Positions 27,277-35,715 are shown, counted from the stretch's first letter. The stretch is 64,000 nucleotides of DNA from Fibrobacter sp. (GCF_017545445.1 NZ_JAFWOM010000027.1:1-64000), one strand, 5' to 3'. Made by a program: numbers and translations. The notes: a model not told the origin generated them from the letters alone.

Positions 27277-27741
27277 ATGATGAAGGACTACCTCTTCAAC
27301 TTGATAAAAAAACATCAATACAATATCTCCATCTATACTGAAGATATTTTTGAACGACGTTGTCAAGAAGAAATTATCCGCAGCGACGAAGACAATAGCT
27401 CATTCGTCTATATTGAATTTGATTTCGAAACCATCGAAAATACGCTGGGCAACGATACGAACACGCAGCAGTTCTGGAATATTTTCATGGAAACACTCTC
27501 CAAGAACAAACGTGGCGATGATATCCTTGGCTTTTTGGAACACGATAGCGGAATCGGACTTTTGCTGCTGGACTCGAAAATCGAAGGCTGGGTTCGACTC
27601 GTAGGTCGTTTAATGCAAACCGCATCGAGTCATGGCTTTAGCATCATGGATCTCGTAATCGAAAAAATCGTAAGACCCATTGTTTATCCCGCCTGCATCC
27701 AAGACGTCAAGGCACAAGAAATAGAAAAGCAGGAACAATGA
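27277..27741 (+). CDS. Small GGDEF-like fold protein, unknown function
   Basis: A 154-residue cytoplasmic protein; the start may be 27277 or 27280. The arrangement FVYIEFDFETIENT, RGDDILGFLEHDSGIGLLLL faintly recalls a degenerate GGDEF domain (GGDE replaced by RGDD), but this is uncertain. It overlaps the GT4 gene by 4 bases (ATGA), so the two are translationally coupled. Confidence 0.45.
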   Translation: MMKDYLFNLIKKHQYNISIYTEDIFERRCQEEIIRSDEDNSSFVYIEFDFETIENTLGNDTNTQQFWNIFMETLSKNKRGDDILGFLEHDSGIGLLLLDSKIEGWVRLVGRLMQTASSHGFSIMDLVIEKIVRPIVYPACIQDVKAQEIEKQEQ

Positions 27742-29111
27742 AAGTTCTCGTCATAGGCTCTGTCTATCCGCGTTTCCAAGAAGACGCCGAAGTTCCATGG
27801 CTACGCACTTCCATCGCCCACCTAAAAAAAGCGGGCGTAGAAATACAAGTACTAGCTCCCGCCTACAAGGGCCTCAAAAGCCACGACATCGACGGTACCC
27901 CCGTAAACCGCTTCCGCTACGCGCCTGCCGCCTGGGAAATCCTCACGCACGAAGAAGGCGCCCCAAGCAAGATGGCCTCCAAGCCGTGGCTGCAACTGCT
28001 CGCCATTCCTTACATCATCAACGGGTTCATCCAGTGCCTTCGGATTTGCCGCAAATGGAAACCCGATGTAATTCACGCCCATTGGCCGTTCCCGCATGCC
28101 TATATCGCGCTTGGCGCCGCAAAGCTTTTCAAGATTCCGCTCGTGCTGAACTTCCACGGTGCAGAACTTTTGCTCATCCGCAAAAAGAAGTGGGTTAAAC
28201 CGCTTTTAAAATTCGCCATTGGACAAGCTCAAGCCATCTTTGCAAACTCCAGCTTCACCGCTTCTAAAATCAAGGCGCTCCGCAATGTCAACGTCGAATG
28301 GAGCCCGTACGGAACGACGCTTGAGACGAGAGACGAGAGAGATGTCATCCTGAACGAACGTGAAGACAACCTTAAAAGGCGAGAGTCGCAGCCATGCTTG
28401 CATGGATATGACCGAGCCTCAAAGGTTGGGGCGACGCCCCATCCAGTCACGATTACCCCGCATCCGGTGAACGGCAAGTTCAAGATTCTCTTTGTCGGTC
28501 GACACATCGAACGCAAGGGAATCCGCTACCTCATCGAATCCGCGAAATACTTGCCCCAAAACGAATTCGAAATCCGCATCGTCGGTGTCGGCGACCTGAC
28601 CGAGCAACTCAAGCAGCAAGCTTGCTCAGCACAGGCACCAACCTTGTGTCATCCTGAGCGAAACGAAGTGAAGTCGAAGGATCCAGTCAATTTTAGCGAA
28701 ATCGAAGGATCTCCTGCATCCATCATTTTCACGGGTAAGCTTTCTCCTGAAGACCTCGCGAACGAATACAAGACTGCAAACGTCTTTGTGCTCCCAGCCA
28801 TCGTCGATAGCAAGGGCGACACCGAAGGCCTCGGAGTCGTACTCATCGAAGCCATGGAGCTTGGACTTCCCATCGTGGCAAGCAACGTCGGCGGCATCCC
28901 GGATGTCGTCATTGACGGAGAGTCCGGAATTCTCATTCCCGAAAAAGATCCCGTCGCTCTCGCCGACGCATTCAAACGACTCGCTAGTGATCCATCGTTG
29001 ACCGGAAAACTTCTCGCCGGCGCCCGCAAACGCATTGATGAATGCTTCACCTGGGACGGCATTATTGAACGTCAAGTGGAAGTTTACAATAAAGTAATCA
29101 GCCATTTTTAA
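27738..29111 (+). CDS. GT4-family glycosyltransferase with two in-frame repeat insertions
   Basis: The 457-residue protein has a GT-B fold of the GT4 family: N-terminal SVYPRFQEDAEVPWL, HAHWPFPHAYIALGAAKL and LNFHGAEL; C-terminal KILFVGRHIERKGIRYLIES, IFTGKLSPEDLANEY and the nucleotide-sugar site GLGVVLIEAMELGLPIVASN. Residues about 195-234 and 294-324 do not fit the fold and are translated repeats: the first includes a variable hairpin element, the second reads CHPERNEVKSKDPV from a dispersed intergenic repeat. Both keep the frame and lie at loop positions, so the enzyme may still work. It probably transfers sugars to a polysaccharide or glycolipid. Confidence 0.88.
   Translation: MKVLVIGSVYPRFQEDAEVPWLRTSIAHLKKAGVEIQVLAPAYKGLKSHDIDGTPVNRFRYAPAAWEILTHEEGAPSKMASKPWLQLLAIPYIINGFIQCLRICRKWKPDVIHAHWPFPHAYIALGAAKLFKIPLVLNFHGAELLLIRKKKWVKPLLKFAIGQAQAIFANSSFTASKIKALRNVNVEWSPYGTTLETRDERDVILNEREDNLKRRESQPCLHGYDRASKVGATPHPVTITPHPVNGKFKILFVGRHIERKGIRYLIESAKYLPQNEFEIRIVGVGDLTEQLKQQACSAQAPTLCHPERNEVKSKDPVNFSEIEGSPASIIFTGKLSPEDLANEYKTANVFVLPAIVDSKGDTEGLGVVLIEAMELGLPIVASNVGGIPDVVIDGESGILIPEKDPVALADAFKRLASDPSLTGKLLAGARKRIDECFTWDGIIERQVEVYNKVISHF
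28381..28417 (+). repeat. Variable-stem hairpin element inside GT4 gene
   Basis: GAGAGTCGC (28381-28389), hairpin CCATGCTTGCATGG (28392-28405), ATGACCGAGC (28408-28417). The same flanks occur at 35536-35580, 35616-35656 and 37543-37583 with different stems. Confidence 0.8.
28640..28690 (+). repeat. Dispersed GTCATCCTGAGC...GGATCCAGT repeat inside GT4 gene
   Basis: This matches intergenic copies near 24640-24690, 35283-35320 and (partly) 50960-50990. Here it is translated in frame as CHPERNEVKSKDPV. Confidence 0.75.
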
Positions 29112-29115
29112 GGAC

Positions 29116-29367
29116 TTTACATACTAAATTCAAATTTTATAGCTCTTAGTATGTAAACTTGCCGCCTTTTTCATCAAAAATCTCCGGAAAAACACCGAAA
29201 AAGCATTTTCTGACATCAAAAAAGGTGTTTTTCGGGCTATTCTCACCGTTTTTTCTGATTTTTTTACATACTAAAAAGAAAAAAATAAATTTCAGTATGT
29301 AAACATATAAAGTAAACAAAACGTTTTTACATACTTTATACTGCAAAAAGCCACTTTAGTATGTAAA
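29116..29367. repeat. Cluster of three TTTACATACT / AGTATGTAAA inverted repeats plus one other hairpin
   Basis: Three units of about 42 bases: 29116-29157, 29263-29303 and 29326-29367, each with arms TTTACATACT and AGTATGTAAA and loops of about 18-22 bases. Between the first two is a hairpin with arms GAAAAACACC and GGTGTTTTTC (29187-29233). The architecture matches the 11.0-11.3 kb cluster although the sequence differs. From 29368 to 29711 I see no convincing gene. Confidence 0.75.
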
Positions 29368-29711
29368 TATTCCGACGAAAATAAACCTGCATTCCGGAAT
29401 GGCGGAAAACGCCAGACCAGAATACAGAAAACCACCTTGTAAGCTCAAATTGTTTCAATCAATTCAAGCTTGATGAAGCCACGCGGGATTCTTCGACTCG
29501 TTCGTGCGAGCATTCCACACACATGCATATCCAGATGCCAAGAGTGCATGCTCAACGCCAAGCTTGCCGCTGCCATGTTCAACTTCAAGAGAACCATGAG
29601 CCACTTTTTTTTCTTGTTGGATTGGCTATTATTGTCTTTGCTTTCGGTGGAACAGAACAAAAAAACCGCGATTATTCGCGTTTTTTCTTATGGTGAATTT
29701 ACACCTAAAAC

Positions 29712-30137
29712 TTACTTCATCTTAAATCCGGCCTTTTCAAAGGCAGCCTTGTTTTCCGGATTCTTCATGGCGACATTCGTAATCCAATTGTATTCATCAA
29801 TGCCACTCTTGAGACCTGCACGGATGCAAAGCTGGTCACGTGCCACATTGTACGCATTGAGAATTTGGAGCTTTTCTGTATCTTTCGCCTTGTCGATACG
29901 CTCCGACCATTTCACGGCAAGTTCAACGAGACCATTGCTCGCCTTTGCATAGAAATTAGCTTTTTCAACTGTAATCGTAGATTTCGCAGGAGCCGTAAAC
30001 GGAATCTTGTCAAGAATCGGCTTAGACTTAGGCATTACAGCCTGCGTATTTGCCGCCTTAGTATCGTCTTTGGAGTCACAAGAAACAAAAAGAGAGGCGA
30101 CTGCCAAAAGTGAAATTGCTAGAATTTTTTTTGACAT
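29712..30137 (-). CDS. Small lipoprotein, unknown function
   Basis: A 141-residue product with signal KKILAISLLAVASLFVSC (lipobox Cys20). The mature part is helical (ANFYAKASNGLVELAVKWSE). No family recognised. It lies just downstream of tRNA-Met on the same strand. A ribosome binding site AAGAGGCGAG precedes the ATG. Confidence 0.7.
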   Translation of the reverse strand: MSKKILAISLLAVASLFVSCDSKDDTKAANTQAVMPKSKPILDKIPFTAPAKSTITVEKANFYAKASNGLVELAVKWSERIDKAKDTEKLQILNAYNVARDQLCIRAGLKSGIDEYNWITNVAMKNPENKAAFEKAGFKMK

Positions 30138-30161
30138 GCTCGCCTCTTCTTTTTGAATTAA

Positions 30162-30233
30162 TAGCGGTTCAGGGATTTGAACCCCGGACCAATGGATTAT
30201 GATTCCAGTGCTCTACCGCTGAGCTAAACCGCC
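30162..30233 (-). tRNA. tRNA with CAT anticodon (tRNA-Met type)
   Basis: The minus strand folds into a full cloverleaf: acceptor GGCGGTT/AACCGCT, D-arm GCTC/GAGC, anticodon loop ATCATAA (CAT), T-arm CGGGG/CCCTG with TTCAAAT loop. CCA is not encoded. CAT could be elongator Met or lysidine-modified Ile; Met is more likely from the body but not proven. One pair at the top of the anticodon stem is mismatched. Confidence 0.9.
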
Positions 30234-30268
30234 ATTGATTGCAAATTTAGCAAAAGCGTTTAGAATTT

Positions 30269-31021
30269 TCAAGGGGTTTTTGAAAAATAAACACTAGTTT
30301 CTAAAAAATTTTCACCCCATTCAATCACACGCCACCCAGGAGCCGCCGAACTCAAGCAGAAGAACGATTTGCTCGGATCAATCTGCATTTGAGTCGATGG
30401 AGTCACATGCACAATCTGGTTACCAATATCGACAACGGACTCGTAATGGTAATGCCCGACAAAAATATGCTTGAGATTTTTGACTCTAGCAAGCGTCGCC
30501 TGGACTTCTTCGATATTCTTCATCGCATAGCGCAAATCCATGAACTTGTGGTCGCAATGGCAAGGCGGATGATGCAAGAAAAGCAATATCTCATCTTCAA
30601 TCTTTGCAGCTTCTTCTTCAAACCACGAAAGTTGGTCTGCCGATACAGTCCCGTCGGTGCTGTCCAAAAAGAAAATCGAACGACCGTCAATATCGTAACG
30701 GTAATAACACTTGCCGTTGTGCACTTTCCCCTTCAGGTCAAAGTACTTTTCCATGACCTCCACTTTATCGTGATTTCCCGGAATAATGCAAACAGGAACT
30801 TTGCAGTCCTTCAGCAAGTTAGAAATATAAACATATGCGCCAGGTTCGGCGTTTTCATATGCCAAATCACCAGAAAGCACTAAAAGATCCAAATCCTTCA
30901 TTGATTCGGAGCAATATGCAGCAAGAAAGTTCTTGCGAACATCTATCCCTTGCATCAGGCTAGCATCCTCTCCTATATGGATATCGGATATCTGGCCTAT
31001 CTTAAGTACTTTTTTTTCCAT
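30269..31021 (-). CDS. Calcineurin-like metallophosphoesterase
   Basis: The start at 31021 (MEKKVLKIGQISDIHIG) is preferred over 31039. Metal-binding motifs are in order: DIH (D-x-H), GDLAYEN, GNHD, HHPP and GHYH. These are the five metallophosphoesterase signatures, as in CpdA-like phosphodiesterases. Cytoplasmic. Substrate (cyclic nucleotide or other phosphodiester) unknown. Confidence 0.85.
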   Translation of the reverse strand: MEKKVLKIGQISDIHIGEDASLMQGIDVRKNFLAAYCSESMKDLDLLVLSGDLAYENAEPGAYVYISNLLKDCKVPVCIIPGNHDKVEVMEKYFDLKGKVHNGKCYYRYDIDGRSIFFLDSTDGTVSADQLSWFEEEAAKIEDEILLFLHHPPCHCDHKFMDLRYAMKNIEEVQATLARVKNLKHIFVGHYHYESVVDIGNQIVHVTPSTQMQIDPSKSFFCLSSAAPGWRVIEWGENFLETSVYFSKTP

Positions 31022-31039
31022 ACCTTCTACGTAGAACAT

Positions 31040-31392
31040 ACTAGAATATAATTATTGAGAATAAAAAGCGATTGATTTATTTACGTTTTTTGTTTTGTGT
31101 GATGAATCTCACACTTTTACGGTTTTTCCTCTACTCCCAACTCGATCTTCAACATACTTTCGTGACTACTTCGTGAATAAACATTGAAAACTAGGGTTCA
31201 ACATCTATCAACGTTGAATAATGTGAATAGAATTTAAATTTTCAACATTAATCCACATTCTGTTTATTTTCGTATCTCGTTGAATATCATTGACTTACGT
31301 TCTAGGCTTTATTTTTTTATCCACTATTCACTACATTAAATATTAATTACCATATATAAATATACATAGTATTATTTAATATAGTCGGTTGA
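31040..31392. other. AT-rich intergenic region with TCAACA words
   Basis: No gene. It holds repeated TCAACAT/GTTGAA words and near-DnaA boxes (TAATCCACA near 31249, TTATCCACT near 31317). Similar words occur at 430-500, 35480-35530 and 41100-41300. It may be regulatory or replication-related; no firm call. Confidence 0.3.
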
Positions 31393-31749
31393 TTACTTGT
31401 CTTTCCCCTTGCGAAGCATAGCAGTCATTTCGCAGTTGCCCTGAAAGATGGCACCTTCGTTAATGATTAATTGCTCAGCTTTTACATTTCCGATGATTTG
31501 TGCGTTGTCTTGAAGGAAAAGCTTTCCCTTGCATTCCACATTGCCTTTGATGGATCCTGCAATAAGGGCAGCGCTGCATTTGACATCGCCTTCGATATTT
31601 GCATATTTTTCAAGTACCAGTTCACCATCGACTAGTACATTCCCATGGACCTTGCCGGCAATCCTTACATCCGTCTTTCCGATGATATCTCCGTTGACCT
31701 GGACTGCATTTCCGACTTGAGTCAATTCTTGTTCATTCTTGATAGCCAT
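31393..31749 (-). CDS. Bactofilin
   Basis: A 118-residue protein with the bactofilin beta-helix: VNGDIIGKTDVRIAGKVHGN, then LEKYANIEGDVKCSAALIAG. Flanking tails are short. Bactofilins polymerise without nucleotide into scaffolds that place envelope enzymes or ParAB complexes. It ends the rsmG-parA-parB-M23 operon, 8 bases after the peptidase gene. Confidence 0.92.
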   Translation of the reverse strand: MAIKNEQELTQVGNAVQVNGDIIGKTDVRIAGKVHGNVLVDGELVLEKYANIEGDVKCSAALIAGSIKGNVECKGKLFLQDNAQIIGNVKAEQLIINEGAIFQGNCEMTAMLRKGKDK

Positions 31750-31757
31750 GTTTTTCC

Positions 31758-32558
31758 CTAGTAAGTAAATATAGTTTCAGGATCCTGCGGTAAATTGTTC
31801 CTGGTGATGGAATAATGCAAGTGCGGACCGCTTGTATTGCCTGTATCGCCTATGTAGCCGATAACTTCACCTTTTGTAACATTAGCCCCTTTTTTGGTTC
31901 TAATACTCTTGAGGTGTGAATATGTTGATTTGTATCCGTTTTGATGGTCGATGGTAATTGTGTTTCCGAGGTCGCCGCTGTTACCTGCAAAGACGACTTT
32001 ACCACTGCCGGATGCAAAAACCGGGTTGCCCTTTCGGGCTGAAATGTCGATGCCCAAGTGCCTGTTTTCGTATGAGAACTTCTTGCTGATGATGCCGACT
32101 GCCGGGATGACGTTCGGGATGCGTTCCATCCTGATTTTTTCGTCGGTCGTGAGCCAGTTGTGGATTCCTTCGAAATCGATATCGTTCTTGCTGGACGGCA
32201 CGTGCGCAAAGCGGTTGCGCTCGATGATGCTGTTGATTTTGTTGGAGTCGTTTTCTAGGAACGTCTCGAAAATATTCTGGATTCGGTTTTCCATGATCCA
32301 CAGCGAATCGAGTCGCGAAAAGAGCTCTTCGTAGTTTGCGTTTTGCTTGACGAGCTGGGCGTTGTGGACGCGCATCTTTTCGTAATTCGCAAGCGTCTTG
32401 TTGATTTTTGCGATGTGGAGAATGAATAGAATCAGGATTATGGCGACAACGACAAGCCCGATGTGGAACAAGACGAACTGCTTGCTCGAAATACGGTATT
32501 TCCTGACGCCATCCGTATTTTCCGGAATGATTTGGATTGTGTAATACTTGCGACTCAC
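31758..32558 (-). CDS. M23 (LytM) peptidase, membrane anchored
   Basis: A 266-residue protein with one membrane helix (FHIGLVVVAIILILFILHIA, about residues 31-50), a coiled region, then an M23 domain with HLGIDISARKGNPVFASGSG and GPHLHYS. The zinc ligands (HxxxD and HxH) are present. It cleaves peptidoglycan cross-links, or activates such an enzyme. Only 10 bases after parB and 8 before the bactofilin. Confidence 0.9.
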   Translation of the reverse strand: MSRKYYTIQIIPENTDGVRKYRISSKQFVLFHIGLVVVAIILILFILHIAKINKTLANYEKMRVHNAQLVKQNANYEELFSRLDSLWIMENRIQNIFETFLENDSNKINSIIERNRFAHVPSSKNDIDFEGIHNWLTTDEKIRMERIPNVIPAVGIISKKFSYENRHLGIDISARKGNPVFASGSGKVVFAGNSGDLGNTITIDHQNGYKSTYSHLKSIRTKKGANVTKGEVIGYIGDTGNTSGPHLHYSITRNNLPQDPETIFTY

Positions 32559-32568
32559 GTTTTTACCG

Positions 32569-33576
32569 TTAACGGTTTTCCATAATTTCCTGAATGCGGG
32601 TCAGGTCGTCCATGGAATAGTAGTTGATGACGATGGTGCCCTTGGTCTGGTCCTTGGCGTTCGGGTTCAAGGCGACCTTTGTCCCGAAGAATGTTTCGAG
32701 ACGGGATTCGAACTGCTTCATGTCGGCGCTGAGTTCCGGTTTCGGTGTCGGAGCAGCTGGCGGTTCGCTGCCATGGACTTCCGGCGGAAGTTCTTCTTCG
32801 CCCCCTTCGACTGGATCAGTGCCCTTGTCGTTTTCGGTTGCTGAATCGGTTGGTGAGCCTGTCGAACCATCGCCGCGGGCGATGGCCTCGATTTGGCGGA
32901 CGTTCAGGCCTTCTTCGATGACGCGTTTTGCGAGAGCTTCGGGGTCTGCAATTTTTTCACTGCAAAGTGCACGGGCGGCGCCGCCTGCAAGTTTGCCTTC
33001 TTGAATCCAAGCCTGCACCTGGTTCGGGAGTTTCAAAAGGCGGAGTGCGTTCGTGATGGCGGAACGCGACTTGCCTACCGTCTTTGCCAGGTCGTCGTGC
33101 GTGTAATTATGATTGTCAATTAATTGTTGATAAGATTGAGCGATTTCAATCGGGTTCAAATCGACACGCTGGATGTTTTCAATCAACGCCCATTCGCTCA
33201 TGGTCTTGTCGTCGAGATTTTCGTAAACCTGTGCCTTGATGGTACGGCAGTTGGCAAGTTTCGATGCGCGGGTGCGGCGTTCACCGCTGATAATCTGGTA
33301 ACGGTCGCCCACCTTGCGGACAGCGATCGGTTGGATAAGTCCGTGCTTTTCGATAGTTTCCGCAAGTTCGACAAGTTCGTCGTCGTCAAAATATTTACGC
33401 GGCTGGAACGGGTTCGGGTCGATCAAGTCGATGTCGATTTCGACGATTTTCTGGTTGTCCGTGTTTGCGTTTTCGGGAGCTGCGGAATTGTTGATAGCGT
33501 TATCGACAGAGTTGCCGAGAACATCGTGCGCTTTAAAAATTGCAGAGAGACCGCGACCAAGTGCTTGTTTACCCAT
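32569..33576 (-). CDS. parB: Chromosome partitioning protein ParB
   Basis: A 335-residue protein with the ParB CTPase/N-terminal domain (GERRTRASKL), helix-turn-helix (THDDLAKTVGKSRSAITNAL) and a C-terminal dimerisation part (MKQFESRLETFFGTKVALNP). Between them (about residues 236-285) is a low-complexity linker partly made of a dispersed repeat: GSTGSPTDS comes from a 21-base word also at 5337-5357. ParB binds parS and spreads along the origin. Seven parS-like sites lie 2-8 kb away. Confidence 0.96.
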   Translation of the reverse strand: MGKQALGRGLSAIFKAHDVLGNSVDNAINNSAAPENANTDNQKIVEIDIDLIDPNPFQPRKYFDDDELVELAETIEKHGLIQPIAVRKVGDRYQIISGERRTRASKLANCRTIKAQVYENLDDKTMSEWALIENIQRVDLNPIEIAQSYQQLIDNHNYTHDDLAKTVGKSRSAITNALRLLKLPNQVQAWIQEGKLAGGAARALCSEKIADPEALAKRVIEEGLNVRQIEAIARGDGSTGSPTDSATENDKGTDPVEGGEEELPPEVHGSEPPAAPTPKPELSADMKQFESRLETFFGTKVALNPNAKDQTKGTIVINYYSMDDLTRIQEIMENR

Positions 33577-33703
33577 AATAGTGACTAGTGGTTAGTGGTT
33601 GGTGGTTAGTAGTCAGTAGGAAGTAGTCGGTAGGAAGTAGGCAGGATTTAGTTGTCGGAATGTGTTATCCTAATCCCTAACGGCCTAATCCCTAAAACCT
33701 AAT
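33577..33703. repeat. Low-complexity repeat between parA and parB
   Basis: It consists of TAGTGGTTAGT and GTAGGAAGTAG words followed by CCTAATCCCTAA repeats. The same words occur near 4990, 5250, 12415, 24545 and 40040. No gene. Because parA and parB are in the same direction, it lies inside the probable operon. Confidence 0.7.
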
Positions 33704-34489
33704 TCACTTTTCCTTATTCAATATTTCTTCGGCGAGCTTCATGTACGACTGCGAACCTGTGCTCTGCACGTCGTAAAGGATGACCGGCTTACCATGCGAC
33801 GGAGCTTCGGACAATTTTACGTTGCGCGGAATCATCGTCTGGAAAACGGTGTCGCTCAAGTTTTCGCGAACTTCTTCGGCGACCTGCTTTGAGAGGCTCA
33901 AGCGTGAATCGTACATCGTGAGGAGGGCGCCTTCGATTTTCAAGCTAGAGTTCAGATTTTTCTGCACTTCGCGGATAGTCTTGAAAAGTTCGGTCATGCC
34001 CTGCAAAGCGTAGTATTCGCACTGCACCGGAATAAGCACGCTTGTAGCTGCGGTAAGCGTGTTGATGGTGAGCAAGTTCAAGCTCGGAGGTGCGTCGATG
34101 ATGATGAAATCGAATTCCTGCTTGAGGATGTTCATCACGCGTTCAAGTCTGCGTTCGCGGCTCATGGCGTTCACCAGTTCAATTTCCATGACGGCGAGGT
34201 CAGGACCTGCGGTAATCATTTTCAAAAAGTCAAGCGGCGTTTCCAAGATGGCAGGCTTGATGTTTTCGAGCGTCAAGTTGTCCGGGTTTCCGGCCATATC
34301 CAAAATTTCATGGATATCCATGTCCTGTGACTCTAAGAAACCTAAACCCTGCGAGGCGTTCCCCTGCGGGTCCATATCTATAAGAAGAGTCTTCTTTTCA
34401 AGGGCTGCAAAACTCGCGGCCAAGTTCACGGCCGTAGTAGTTTTACCGACGCCACCTTTTTGGTTGCATATCGCAATAATTTTACTCAT
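33704..34489 (-). CDS. parA: Chromosome partitioning ATPase ParA/Soj
   Basis: A 261-residue protein with deviant Walker A KGGVGKTTTAVNLA near the N-terminus, DMDPQGNASQGLG (Walker A') and IIDAPPSLNLLT (Walker B). It moves ParB-parS complexes over the nucleoid. Its start overlaps the end of rsmG by 8 bases, indicating coupling. Confidence 0.97.
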   Translation of the reverse strand: MSKIIAICNQKGGVGKTTTAVNLAASFAALEKKTLLIDMDPQGNASQGLGFLESQDMDIHEILDMAGNPDNLTLENIKPAILETPLDFLKMITAGPDLAVMEIELVNAMSRERRLERVMNILKQEFDFIIIDAPPSLNLLTINTLTAATSVLIPVQCEYYALQGMTELFKTIREVQKNLNSSLKIEGALLTMYDSRLSLSKQVAEEVRENLSDTVFQTMIPRNVKLSEAPSHGKPVILYDVQSTGSQSYMKLAEEILNKEK

Positions 34490-35288
34490 TATTACCTCGG
34501 GTGACTAATGCGTACACCTGTTCTTCTTCTGGAAGTTCATACTTCTGAATATGCACTTTCGGATCGTTTTCCAAATGGGCAATATTGTTAAAGCTTTTCA
34601 GCGTCACGAAAGTTCCGCCTTTTTTAAGTCCGGGCAATGCACGTTCCCAGTCGTTTTCGAAAGTCGAAAGAGCGCGGCAGCTGATAAAGTCAAGGTTCGT
34701 GAGGCCGGAAGTTTCGAATCGTTTGCCTACGACAGTCAAGTTGTCCAAGTGCAGTTTTTCCTTGACCATCTGCATAAAGTTCACACGCATGTGACGCGGT
34801 TCGACCGCATAGAACTGAATCTCTGGCATTGCAATCGCAAGCGGAAAAACCGGGCAGCCCGCTCCCGCACCCATATCCGCCCAGCGTTTAGACGAGAGAA
34901 CGCTTGCAGGCTCGCTACAGACGAAAGATGAAAGAGGCGAATGCTGTGGAGGTGCTTGCACATCCATAGCTGAGCCGACAAGTCTTGGCTCGAAGAGCAA
35001 AGATGAAAGAGATTCTGGAACATTCTCTCGTCTCTCGTCTCTCGTCTCTCGTCTAATATATATATAGGGTACCAGCGAATCGGCGATGTGTCTGGACAAG
35101 AATTTTCCTGCATCTTTCGCTGAAATCAGATTCCCGAATTCCTTAGTATCGACGACCAAATCTGCAAACTGGTAAAGCTTGTCGAGCGTTTCTTCGGACA
35201 GCTGTACGCCATGTTCTGCAAGGAACTGGTTCAAAAGATTCTTCTGTTCAGTGTTTTCTTTATAACTCAATTTTCTTTTCGCCGTCAT
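34482..35288 (-). CDS. rsmG: 16S rRNA (guanine-N7) methyltransferase RsmG with in-frame insertion
   Basis: The 268-residue product has RsmG features: LLNQFLAEHGVQLSEETLDK, SAKDAGKFLSRHIADSLVPY, WADMGAGAGCPVFPLAIAMP (SAM site) and FISCRALSTFENDW. Residues about 77-131 do not fit the family and begin RRETRDERREN, the translation of a GAGACGAGAGACGAG simple repeat; the rest resembles the dispersed repeats. RsmG is normally about 210 residues, matching the excess. The apparent start overlaps a GTCATCCTGA repeat, so an internal start is also possible. First gene of the par operon. Confidence 0.88.
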   Translation of the reverse strand: MTAKRKLSYKENTEQKNLLNQFLAEHGVQLSEETLDKLYQFADLVVDTKEFGNLISAKDAGKFLSRHIADSLVPYIYIRRETRDERRENVPESLSSLLFEPRLVGSAMDVQAPPQHSPLSSFVCSEPASVLSSKRWADMGAGAGCPVFPLAIAMPEIQFYAVEPRHMRVNFMQMVKEKLHLDNLTVVGKRFETSGLTNLDFISCRALSTFENDWERALPGLKKGGTFVTLKSFNNIAHLENDPKVHIQKYELPEEEQVYALVTRGNNE

Positions 35289-35375
35289 CCTGACCCGTAA
35301 GGGGAAGGATCCAGTTAAGTTTTATTGGATTTGGTTCGCTATCGACTGTTGGGACTATAACTTCGTTATTACGAT

Positions 35376-35391
35376 TGTTTCACGTGAAACC
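35376..35391. other. parS-like site 1 (15/16)
   Basis: TGTTTCACGTGAAACC, one mismatch to the parS consensus. It lies 88 bases upstream of rsmG, preceded by a GACTATAACTTCGTTAT partial palindrome. Confidence 0.8.
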
Positions 35392-35535
35392 GAGAATTTT
35401 TCCCAACATAAAATTTCAATCCGATTTGAAATTTAGCATAACTTTTTTAGAAAACAATCAACAGACTCCCCCACATTCAAATTTTTATAAAATATATGTT
35501 GATAACATTTTGATAAATGTTGAGAAACTGTTAAG

Positions 35536-35656
35536 GTGAGAGTCGCAAAAAATAAGCTTGCTTATTTTTTATGACCGAACCGTCGGTTTCGCGCTTGCGC
35601 AAAAACTGTTAAAGCGAGTGTCGCGAAAACAAGCTTGCTTGTTTTCATGACCGAGC
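35536..35656. repeat. Two variable-stem hairpin elements
   Basis: Copy one: GAGAGTCGC flank ending at 35546, a 24-base palindrome around AAGCTTGCTT (35547-35570), ATGACCGAAC. Copy two: GAGTGTCGC (35616-35624), a 22-base palindrome around the same core (35625-35646), ATGACCGAGC. Each is followed by a smaller hairpin (GCGCTTGCGC; TTTGTGCTTGCACAAA). The flanks match copies at 28381 and 37543. The rest of 35289-35802 holds no gene. Confidence 0.8.
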
Positions 35657-35715
35657 TGCTAGTTTTGTGCTTGCACAAATGTTGTTAATCCGAATGTCAA
35701 AATGACAACCTTGCA

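Noticed and set aside
29445-29660. 71-residue minus-strand ORF
   Set aside because: No clear ribosome site, unusual composition and a competing plus-strand frame; could be a remnant but not supportable.
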